The notes beneath the pieces are model-generated. The model did no database searches and had not been told where the DNA came from. It saw only the letters and a program-made list of their open reading frames with translations. Below, in pieces: positions 54,762-64,000 of a stretch of 64,000 nt of DNA. The first letter of the stretch is position 1. Each line of letters begins with the position of its first letter. A program made the translations under genes and the position numbers. Origin of the DNA: Gordius sp. MW1. Taxonomy: Eukaryota > Nematomorpha > Gordioida > Gordea > Gordiidae. The stretch lies in the NCBI GenBank assembly GCA_964036665.1, contig OZ038532.1, forward strand, positions 5,394,001 through 5,458,000. Direction: 5' to 3'.

Positions 54762-55871
54762 TAGTGTTGCGATTTCGTCTCGGTCTCGAAAGCAAAATCT
54801 CGTCTCGTCTCGGGTACGATTATTAAAATCTCGATCTCGTCTCGACGAGAATTCTCGTCTCGTCTCGACTTTTAAAAATAATTATACCACATATTTTTTT
54901 TCTGACTCTTATAAATTATTATATAAGATATAAATTGGTCAAAATGGAACCAATTTTTATCTCAAACTTTAAAACACAAGCTAGATGGGTATCTTAAGGT
55001 AGGAAGCATTATTAGAGGCGTTGTATACTACTTGCCTCGAAGGTATAAAGTTGCTAAACAATAACTTTCATTTCCTAGCTAAGGCTCAATAAAAGGATAA
55101 GGTTTAAAAATATCATCATATTTTAACATAATGAATTTATTGAGATCTTATATAATAACGTTAAAATAATTACAAAAATGTTAGAGTAAACTTTTGAAGA
55201 TATTATTATTTATAACAAATAATTATCTGAACATTGTAAATACAATAAAATAAGCATTTTTGTTGGAAGAACATAAAGGTTTTGATCTCTTACGCTAATT
55301 GCACATATATAACTTAAAATATAAAATTTTCTTTAAAGCACAATTTACACTTTTCCATCTTATTTGATTCATCCTTGGATACTGTGAAATGTTTGAGCAG
55401 CTTGCTCTTTATTGTGTTGGATTATGAACTTGTTGATCATAAACTCATTATAGGTCTAAATAATTTTATATTATATAAGCTATACAAATAAGTAACAAAT
55501 ACCTAATTAATCACTCAAATACCCTAAGGGCTACTAACACTATGTTGTCTATTAAGATTGGATCACAAATTTGAAATTTGAGCGAACCGGATAATTAGGT
55601 GCGTAAATAATTTACTATCAAAAGTTTTAAAATCATATTAATTTGCATTTAATACCCTAAATGTAAATCTCATAAAATCAAAATTCTTAATTAGCTAAAT
55701 TAAGACTTAATAGATAAAAATTAAAGTCGAGATCTCGCCGATAAAATCTCGTCTCGTCTCGAGGTCAAAATTTTCGTCTCGATCTCGACTCAATTTTTCA
55801 AAATCTCATCTCGTCTCGGTTTTTCGAGACGAGACGAGACCGAGATTTTTCTCGGTTTTTTCGCATCACTA
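54762..55871 (-). mobile_element. hAT element with CTCGT subterminal repeats, copy 1
   Basis: Ends TAGTGTTGCGATTTCG and TTTTTTCGCATCACTA enclose arrays of CTCGTCTCGTCTCG. The interior (about 55330-55385, minus strand) matches the BED-finger remnant of copy 2, so it is inverted and shorter (1,110 bp). The flanking octamers are similar but not identical (ATATTTTC and AAATTTTC overlapping the end), so the duplication is only approximate. Confidence 0.75.
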
Positions 55872-56485
55872 AATTTTCCTTAACCTCCCCCCTTGCGGAC
55901 TATTTATTTATTGGTGGTGGATTTTATCCTTATGCCGGCTCACAGAATAATGCAAGCATACACAGCAAAGATCTTCACGTGCGATCAATAAAAATATTAT
56001 TTATCCGCACCCTTGAATAATTACTCGTTGAATTATTATTATTAGAATTGCTTATCGGATGATTTTGAAACATTAAATTTATAATATTATAAAAAAATAA
56101 CGGTTTGGTAACATTGGATCTATGATACATTTTTTAATTATGACTTAAAAACAATATGATAACCGAATAGTTGAAGAGCCAATTAATTTTAATTAGTAGC
56201 AAAACTTTCTTACAAGATAAAGTGGATTTTTAATTTCCAGAGATCAGACTTATCCTATTTCATATAACTAAAAAATAGCAATTAGTATATAAACATAGGA
56301 TGGAATTTACGATTTAATTATGTAGGGTCACGGGTTTCAATTTTTTCCCGGTCTTGAATTGGGCTTGGTCAAAGAAAGTCAATAAATTGAGCACGGGTTG
56401 ATGAAAATACATTGCAGGATTCTAGCGATTCTATTCATGGCTAATGAGAAATATTTCTGAAGCCTCCAATTCTTGATGGTGTTTG
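55872..56485. other. Intergenic sequence with a weak GGGC relic
   Basis: Apart from a short cggtcttgaattgggcttgg stretch near 56350, related to the GC-rich hAT relics, nothing is recognised. Confidence 0.25.
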
Positions 56486-56489
56486 GGAC

Positions 56490-57180
56490 AAAATTGGAAT
56501 TCATTAAGACCTATGCTATGTCCCTTTTTATTTAATATAACTATGAGCAAAATAGCGAGTCAAGTCATCTCATTAGGGTATACTATATGCCGATGATATA
56601 GTAATCATGAATGAAGCAAAGGAAGGAATGTTAGAAGATTCGGAAAAGTGATTAAAACTTTAACATGGAGATGATCCTAAAGTTAATAACAGAAATACAA
56701 TATACGTGTGGTGATGAACGTCACAAGCAACCGTCATTAGAAGATGCTAAATGAAACATCCAAGCTCGGCTGAGTCGAGTTCAGTTAGGCAGAAAACAAC
56801 GCAAGCATTTAAAGATGATTGCTCAAATGGCAAAGCATGTCTTAAGTAGTAAGCGTCAGTAGAATGTCGATATGGTTTAAAATAAAAACTTACACAATTA
56901 TCGCCAAAGGTTGCCTTTACGGAATAGATACATGGGTATGAAACGTTAAGAAATATAACTAAATACAAGCCACGGTATGATAATTTGCTGGAGCTTTGAG
57001 TACACTAAACTTGATCATATAACAAGATGAGCTGAGTTGCAAAATGGAAGTTTAACCTGGATGAAATAATAAATGTATATCGCCTGAGGTGGTGGGACCA
57101 TATACTAAACACGAATTGGTTAAATTGAAAAGTGTCCTATAAGATGAAGATAAGGTTAAAAAGGACTAGACGAAATCGTG
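56490..57180 (+). pseudogene. LINE (non-LTR retrotransposon) reverse transcriptase relic
   Basis: Across frames it reads LRPMLCPFLFNITMSKIAS, then the catalytic box YADDIVIMNEAKEGM, then LYGIDTWV and RLRWWDHIL. The order and spacing are those of the RT palm and the C-terminal region of Jockey/CR1-type LINEs. Stops interrupt each part. The relic is cut at 57188 by the hAT element that follows. Confidence 0.75.
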
Positions 57181-57187
57181 TTACGTG

Positions 57188-58955
57188 TAGTGATGCGGAA
57201 AAACCGAGAAAAATCTCGGTCTCGTCTCGTCTCGTCTCGAAAAACCGAGACGAGACGAGACGAGAATTTAAAAAATTGAGTCGAGATCGAGACGAGAATT
57301 TTTACCTCGAGACGAGACGAGACGAGATTTTATAGTCGAGATCTCGGCTTTTTATTTAACTATTGAAACTTAATTTAGCTAATTAAGAATTTTTATTTTA
57401 TTACATTTACATTTAGGATATTAAATGCAAATTAATATGATTTTGATTGATACTAATTTACGCACCTATTTATCCGCTTTGTGCGAATTTCAAAATTTGT
57501 AATATAATTTTATTCAATAGACAACATAGTATTAGTGGCCCTTAGGGTATATGAACAATTAATTATGTATTTTTTAATTATTTGCATAGCATTATCATAC
57601 AATATAAGGTTTTAGACCTATAATGAGTTTATGCGCAGAAAGTTTATCATCCAACTCAAAAAAGAGCAAGCTTATCAAAAATTTGACAGTATCCAAGGAT
57701 GAATCAAATAAAATGGGGAAGTGTAAATTGTCCTTTAAAGCACTAAGACTGATAGCAATACTTCAGTTCAGGCCTTCAACGACATCTTAAACGTTACCAT
57801 CATGAGGATTACTATAACATTTACCCTACTAAGTTAATAAGGAATTAAACTGCCAAAAATTTTCAGCCAACCTAGATGCTTTAGAAAATCTAAGCATTTA
57901 GTAGCAATTATATATCACACATATTTATTAAAAATGACCAAATAATTGTATATATTATATAATTAGTTGTTTGAAAAATATAATAATCCCAATTTAGCAG
58001 CAATGGCTAGAGATTTTTTGAGCACTCCGGCAACCTCGGTGCCTGCCGAAAGATTTTTTTCCAAGGCGTCTCTGACTATCGTAATAGATTAACCCATGAA
58101 TCTGTCAGGAGCTTGCTATGCCTAAACATATGGCACACCTCAACAATTTTCCACCCATCACTTTCATAACATTTTACAATGTAGGCTTGGCAGATGCATT
58201 CAAATTCACTGAATTTTTTGCAAAATGCTGCAATTTATCAATAAATTAAAAGATGTGAACATACGCTTTATAGTACGTAATTATTTTATGCGAAAATTAA
58301 TAAAAAAAAATGGATTAAGTTAATACCTTGTTATGTATAATGGGATGTCACACTATAATAGAATTGTTTATTTTTATATTTAACAACTTGAATTAAATTA
58401 TATATGTGCATTTAACGTAAGATCTCAAAACATTTATGTTTTTCCACAATTAATGCCTATTTTATTGTATTTGCAATGTTCAGTTATTTACTTGTTTTAA
58501 ATAATAATATTTTTCAAAGTTTACTCTTGCATTTTCGTCATTATTTCAACGTTATTATATAAGATCTCATTAATCATTATGTTAAAATATGATAATCTTA
58601 TTACTCTTTATCCTTTAATGAGCTTTAGCCAGGAAATAAATCGAGTCAAGAAGTATATAACACCTATATTAATGCTTCCTAAGGTTATCTAGCTTATGTT
58701 TTAAGGTTTGAGATAAAAAACTGGTTCCATTATCACCAATTTATATCTTATATACTAATTTATAAAAGCCAGAAAAAAATATGTTTGGTACAATTATTTT
58801 TAAAAGTCGAGACGAGACGAGAATTCTCGCCGAGACGAGACGAGATCGAGATTTTTCTAGGCCGAGACGAGACGAGATCGAGATTTTAATAATCGCTCCC
58901 GAGACGAGACGAGATATTGCTTTCGAGACCGAGACGAGACGAGATCGAAACACTA
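57188..58955 (+). mobile_element. hAT element with CTCGT repeats and transposase remnants, copy 2
   Basis: A 1,768-bp element with perfect 8-bp duplication GTTACGTG (57180-57187, 58956-58963) and ends TAGTGATGCGGAAAAACCG and CGATCTCGTCTCG...; the right end reads GAAACACTA. Both subterminal regions are GAGACGAGACGAGA arrays. Inside, 57690-57810 keeps pieces of a BED zinc finger and 58005-58155 keeps the hAT dimerisation domain. Confidence 0.93.
57690..58160 (+). pseudogene. hAT transposase remnants (BED finger and hATC domain)
   Basis: 57695-57740 reads SKDESNKMGKCKL and, in another frame, about 57770-57803 reads GLQRHLKRYHHED: the Cys and His halves of a BED-type zinc finger. 58005-58140 reads ARDFLSTPATSVPAERFFSK then ASLTI and, after a frame change, SVRSLLCLNIWH, the hAT C-terminal dimerisation domain (usual form PATSVPSERVFS). 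The RNase-H catalytic core between them is deleted. Confidence 0.85.
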
Positions 58956-58963
58956 GTTACGTG

Positions 58964-60624
58964 TAAGGGCACGTAGCTTAGAATAAATATGAAAACATAT
59001 TCAGATGACTCCCGTTCGATCAAGATGATGTTAATTGATCAAATCCAATCCAGCAGACTAGTTCCATGATGAGGAGGAAAAATATATATTAATGTATTAT
59101 GCTGGAAATTTGGTTCAGACAATCAGTCGTTACTAACAGCGCTAACAAGGCCTTACATAGACTATTTAGAAATAAATGTTAGTCTTGAAAATATTTAATG
59201 TAGGGGATTTAATTATATATAGTATAAAACAATTAGCTAAAGTGCTAGTAGCATTTTGTTAAATTTATTTAACATATTATAGAACAAAAATTTAATATTT
59301 CAAATTAAAAAACTTGTTTCTTATGGTAGGATTGTTACACACGTAATTGCAATGGAGTAAAAATAAAATTGGCGTCAAAAAAGCGGTAGTGTTACGATCT
59401 TTCTTTTTACTCTATTAACGATTTTCATTAAAGTCAAGTAACTTTTCAATTCTCTCTTCTTACACGCTACGTTATGGATATGCCAGTGAGACCGTTCGTG
59501 CCTGATACGGCAAAATTGACTCTACATAGTGTTTTAATAAATAAATCGGTTAGTACATCTATAATTAGCAATTTAATTCTTTTATAAATCTACCCCTATC
59601 ATGACCGACTTAATAATTGAAAATCGGCTAAGAAGGTGTCGTATCCGTATATACTCGTATATTTAAATTCCCCCCCCCCATGTCCCCTTATACAATTCAG
59701 GGTCCTAGTATTTCAAATGTAACTAAGTTGAATATAAGTAAACTTTTAATTTAATGTGTTAATCTATATTGGCAAACGCGATGGCTTTAATAATTTGATA
59801 GCTTTTATAAATTTGCCCCTTTATAGAAGCTTTTATTTTTGTTATTGTTAACTACGTTGATACTGTCCAGTTAAGTGGTTTACAAGCGCTATTAATGATA
59901 TGTTGGCCATAAAGATCGTGTTATAGTTTTCAATTATAGTAAAAATGATATGCTTCCTAAAAAATGATAATTACAATTTTCCTCCAACTAAAATTCCTGG
60001 TACAACTATAAATTATTCATTATTATAATATAATTAAATGTTTACTATTTTTACTTAAGTAGTAATTATGATGATTGTGTAACTAAACAATATTAATATA
60101 TATAATTTTGAATTTAAATTATCTTACTATTCGTTCCTTAGGATGTGAGGTAGGGTTTCTATGTGTCATATAGAAAAATATACAATTAATTTTCAATTGA
60201 TTCATAGTTCATGTTTTTAATTTACCTATTATAGGATTAACAGCTTTTTTGCCAATGTTTTACTAATCGGTTTAATCTTGGAAATAATCCTACACCATAG
60301 CTTCCTCATTTGATAAGATAAATTTAGATACATTAATTATTTTTTTATCATTATTTATAAAGCATGTTTTAGTTTTATAATGAATTTTTTGAGGCTAAGA
60401 ATTTACCCGTTTCTTCAATTATCATAAATTCAAATCTTAAATCAACGTTCGGTTTAAATTCGCGAAGTAAACTTAGAAGCCAAAAATAAATGAAGTTTTC
60501 TAAATTCAATTATAATCTAAAAAACTTTTTGTTTTTTTTGCAATGGAATTTTCTAATGTAAATTATATTGTTCATTAAAATTTCAACACTTGGTTTTTAT
60601 AGTTAAAGCTCGCTTTAAATGCAA
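58964..60624. other. AT-rich intergenic sequence
   Basis: The first bases continue the LINE relic beyond the hAT. The rest shows no gene, RNA or repeat that I can support. A C-run at about 59672 is a homopolymer only. Confidence 0.3.
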
Positions 60625-61667
60625 TCTATATATATATATAATGTAACTCCGTTTTCTTTATCCTCTAATAACTCCTTCTCGACCGAATGCCACCAAATTT
60701 GGCCAGATCATTACCTTAGCATCCTAGATGGTTTATATATACTTTTTATCGACCTGCGACAGGTGGGTAGTGCTTAACATCTAGCGGACGAGAGATAAAA
60801 CGTTTTTCATACTGATTTATCGTTATTGTTCTACTTATTGCCTTAAAAAGCTTTTCACGATTGCTTTGTCGTTTGTGATTTAATTTTTTACTCAACTACG
60901 CCCGTTTTTTTACAAAATATAAACCTGTGACAAATAAATATTCTCGATACCCTAAAACATCAAATAAAAATAACGCGCGCTTTTGCAAACATTCTCACGT
61001 TTCATTCTTTTTTCGTATTTTTACGAAGGTATGTTATAATATTACAAATACAAAAACATTACTTTAATGTTAAGATGATAAATGCAGACAATGGTTAACC
61101 GATAAACTTAAAATGCAGTGTGCTATGAGCTATTATTCATACAGAATAATGCTTCGAGATCACGAAGAAAATCATATTTTAAATTGCCGCTAATTATTCC
61201 ATCAATACATCGTATATGTATGCCAAAATTGAATCGGAACGTCTGCTCTACATTTGTTTAATTAGGGGAAGTGATGGATATCCTTTGTACAAAAGAAGAT
61301 CAACAGAGGATGGTGGTAACGTGGCAACCATTCAACTGCGGAACGCAATAGTCTAGTTAGATAACCCTTGGGTTTTTTCATACTATCCTTTGCTATCAAA
61401 ACTATACAAATCACAATATCAACATGGACCAAATGCTACAAAACTTTAATTAATCTTTAAGATTTATGTACAAATTTGAAACAAAGCTTTGAATCAACTG
61501 GGTATGCCTGCATTAAATCAATCTGCTGCTGCTCCATTCTATGTAAACTTACATCGTAAAAAAATACATCCAAGGTGATCTTTTGTCTTACATGCGATCT
61601 AACAAAGCTAACGAGCAACAAAAAACCATTTACGCTCAGCTTTTTCTTGCTGTTAATTTTTTTTATT
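60625..61667 (+). mobile_element. Internally deleted Helitron relic
   Basis: It starts TCTATATATATATATAATG like the 5' end of the 2130-9260 Helitron and repeats its subterminal sequence (atgccaccaaatttggcca). Rep pieces follow: MSYYSYRIMLRDHEEN at about 61130, DGYPLYKRRSTEDGGNVATI at about 61273, then a helicase N-terminus NKALNQLGMPALNQSAAAPF at about 61485-61545. All are in the same order as the other Helitron, with large deletions between them. It ends against the repeat at 61668. Confidence 0.75.
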
Positions 61668-63205
61668 AATTGCTATGCAATTTATGGGCTCGTTTTTGGT
61701 TGTCCGTCCGTTGTCCGTCCGTTGTCCGTTGTCCTCCCTATCTATTTGCATTGGGTATATTAGGTTATCGCTTTTTTAAATTAATGCATGAGAAAGAGGT
61801 GCCCCACCCCTCATCTCTATCTCCCTCGGTGTGTTATATATAAGATTTGTTAAATTATCTATTATATAATAAACATAAATAAAAGTTGTTTACTTTTAAT
61901 TGCTATGCAATTTAACTAGTTATATACATATAATAAACATAGATAAAAGTTGTTTACTTTTAATGCTATGCAATTTAACTAGTTATATAATAAACATAAA
62001 TAAAAGTTGTTTACTTTTAATTGCTATGCAATTTAACTAGTTTTGGGGTTAGAATCCCGAAGTTTTTTTGACTCTTATGATTGTTCTTGTTACTATCATT
62101 GATAATAAGAATTTTTGGCCGTACGCTGGCTGCTGACCAATGAAAAAAATGACCATTGGCCAAAATGTGACTCGAAATTATTTTTTTCGTTTTTTTTTTA
62201 TTATTATGATTGTTCCTGTTTCTACCATTGCTATTATGACTTTTTGGCCGTCCGCTGGCTGCTGACCAATGTTATATAATAAACATAAATAAAAGTTGTT
62301 TACTTCTAATTGCTATGCAATTTAACTAGTTTTTGGGTTAGAATCCCGGAGTTTTTTTGACTCTTCTGATTGTTCTTGTTACTATCATTGATAATAAGAC
62401 TTTTTGGCCGTCCGTTGGCTGCTGACCAATGAAAAAAATGACCATTGGCCAAAATGTGAATCGAAATTATTTTTTTCGTTTTTTTTGACTATTATGATTG
62501 TTCCTGTTACTACCATTGCTATTATGACTTTTTGGCCGTCCGCTGACCAATGGAATAAAATGACCATTGGCCAAAATGTGATTCGAAAACTTTTTTTTCG
62601 TTTTTTACTATTATGAATTTATATCCACTTTTACCGTGTCCTGGCTGCTGACCAATGGAAAAAAATGACCATTGGCCAAAATGTGATTCGAAAATTTTTT
62701 TTTCGTTTTTTTTACTTTTATGAATTTATATCCACTTTTACCGTGTGCTGGCTGCTGACCAATGGAAAAAAATGACCATTGGCCAAAGTGAGCATCAAAA
62801 TTTTTTTTCCGTTTTTTTTGGCTATCATTGACTTATAGAGTATCTGTTGGTACTGACCAATAGAGAAAAAGTGACCATTGGCCAAATTTTTGATTTTTTT
62901 AATTAAAAATTGTTCAAATTCAACACAAAATTTCTCCCAACAATTCTGCAAATTCTTAACATTGTGTTGTTTTATAATATAATGTTTGTTAGACCCATAA
63001 TCACTAAAGGCCATAAAAACTAATGTAATACGCAACTAGAAGCAAACACTAAATCTAACCCTAACCCTTGCCTATATTACATTTTGCCTATATTACATTT
63101 TGCCTATAATGGAAAATTTGTATAAATAATTATTTAATCATTAGGCATTTAATACCCCCCTATAGGCATTCTCGCCCCTTCCCACCTTTCTCGCCCATAA
63201 ATTGC
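61668..63205. mobile_element. Unclassified element with AATTGCTATGCAATTTATGGGC ends
   Basis: The left end (aattgctatgcaatttatg, ggctcg) is repeated inverted at 63190-63211 (cgcccataaattgcatagc). Just inside the left end are gtccgtccgttgtccgtcc repeats, also found in reverse at 21465-21515. Between the ends is a tandem array (61850-62900). A similar single end lies in a lig intron near 47510. It has no ORF. The class is unknown; the palindromic tip and internal tandem repeats recall Helentron/DINE-type non-autonomous elements. Confidence 0.5.
61850..62900. repeat. Compound tandem repeats
   Basis: Three units of about 60 bp (aaacataaataaaagttgtt, tttaattgctatgcaattt) at 61860-62045 are followed by about six units of about 110-130 bp. 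The latter are built on ggctgctgaccaatg, tgaccattggccaaaatgtg and tttttttcgtttttt. The first of these also form a higher-order unit of about 290 bp (62040-62330 against 62330-62490). ORFs in this block (62385-62616) are repeat shadows. Confidence 0.75.
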
Positions 63206-63247
63206 ATAGCAAATATGATACATTTATACGAAGTACAGATGAGTCGT

Positions 63248-63310
63248 CCCCCCTTCCCTTCCCCTCTTCCCTTCCCTTCCCCTCTTCCCTTCCCTTCTCC
63301 CCCTTCCCAC
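63248..63310. repeat. Polypyrimidine microsatellite
   Basis: A CCCTTCCCCTCTTCCCTT-type tract of about 60 bp with strict strand asymmetry. The short plus frame at 63215 encodes only its translation. Confidence 0.8.
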
Positions 63311-63615
63311 GAGGGCCGAAGGCCCGAGTTCATATATAACTTTTTGCCTTCGCTATACTGGCGTTTATTTGTATTATTTCCAGTTAATTCTAATTAAAAC
63401 CAAATACCTCATCATTTATTTTTTTATAAAATACAAATTTTGTGAAGATACGATAAATAAATAAAAAGTTAAGAATTATAAATATCTGGAAAACATTCTG
63501 CTGTGAATAATGAATTATATTTCCAAATAGTATGCCGTCTTATAAAAAACTATTTGCGATTATCATGGATAATAGATTTGTTCCCCTATTTTCTTAATAA
63601 TTTTTAAGCCTTGGA
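63311..63615. other. AT-rich spacer
   Basis: Nothing recognisable beyond general AT-richness. Confidence 0.3.
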
Positions 63616-63619
63616 GGCC

Positions 63620-63960
63620 AAAGGTTGTTATGATGGTGGTCGCATTAGGACGAATAATTATAGTACTGTTATTTTCAAAGTAACTGAAAATTTCCGAGAC
63701 TCGGCTGTAGACAGGAAATCTTTGGCAAATACGTCAGTACATGTATAGTCTAATGCTAAAATGAGTCCTTTTTCCTAAGCGCCTATAGTTTGGCCATCAG
63801 GTCATTTGCTATCTTGACAGATGCTTGTGGGCTCAAGAATAGAGGGGATACCAGCTTTGGTAAAATAGTTAATGAGTTTATTAACCGCGGTATGTCAAAG
63901 ATACCGGGCTTTATTGCGATTACAGTGTAGGCCATGATGACCATTCGATTTTAGGGAATT
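63620..63960 (-). pseudogene. Retroelement-associated nuclease-like domain relic
   Basis: On the minus strand, across two frames with stops, it reads GHHGLHCNRNKARYL, NKLINYFTKAGIPSILEPTS, PDGQTIGA and LILALDYTCTDVFAKDFLST. This follows the HGLSC...R-x-x-H...N..I...AGIPS.LEP...RPDG...L.WD.TC.DT.A pattern that I recognise from many invertebrate retroelement proteins downstream of the reverse transcriptase. It is broken and may continue past the window. Confidence 0.6.
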
Positions 63961-64000
63961 ATTGCAAAGTGTAGAATTTTGTTGAGCAACTATATTTAAT

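Noticed and set aside
62385-63035. Several frames of 60-105 aa
   Set aside because: They translate the 110-130-bp tandem repeats and change with each repeat copy.

Overview
This window looks like a repeat-rich, AT-rich arthropod nuclear genome. The taxon is inferred from gene content: juvenile-hormone-acid-methyltransferase-like genes, a Lingerer gene that Drosophila also has, spliced genes with AATAAA signals, and a dense mixture of hAT, Helitron, CACTA-like, piggyBac, pogo, LINE and Penelope-like relics. I cannot name the species; a crustacean or a hexapod would both fit. Introns in three unrelated genes are as short as 31-37 nt.

Layout. 1-472: 3' end of a JHAMT-like gene cut by the window edge. 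2130-9260: a decayed autonomous Helitron (minus strand) with a nested hAT MITE and a tandem-repeat block. 12654-13262: a JHAMT-like pseudogene. 15125-17277: exons of a lysyl hydroxylase (PLOD) gene carrying a stop and frameshifts. 18514-19410: an intact 298-aa JHAMT-like gene. The three JHAMT-like copies share flanking sequence as well as coding sequence, so they are segmental duplicates at different stages of decay. 20.2-25.8 kb: piggyBac relic, tRNA-like repeats, a CACTA-like foldback and Penelope-like (PLE) sequence containing a hammerhead-ribozyme core. 25970-26794: a three-exon gene for mitoribosomal protein mS38. 29.1-30.2 kb: a second PLE copy interrupted by a solo-LTR-like insertion. 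31650-32051: a four-exon MIEN1/selenoprotein-W-like gene. 32529-34444 and 35439-37272: two large foldback transposons, one carrying an ORF and the other carrying nested MULE-like and hAT insertions.

38146-51497 (minus) is a 23-exon Lingerer/UBAP2L gene. I reconstructed it exon by exon; every junction keeps the reading frame and gives about 1,629 aa. Its introns hold several MITEs. 52-64 kb has no gene that I can recognise: a pogo relic split by a hAT, two hAT elements with CTCGT-type subterminal repeats (one keeps BED-finger and dimerisation-domain remnants), a LINE relic, a deleted Helitron, a tandem-repeat element and a retroelement relic at the edge.

The host genes are functionally unrelated to each other: methyl transfer, collagen modification, mitochondrial translation, a redox-like adaptor and an RNA-binding adaptor. 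The strongest unusual signals are the hammerhead cores in the PLE copies, the decaying PLOD gene, the ultrashort introns, and the ORF-bearing foldback.
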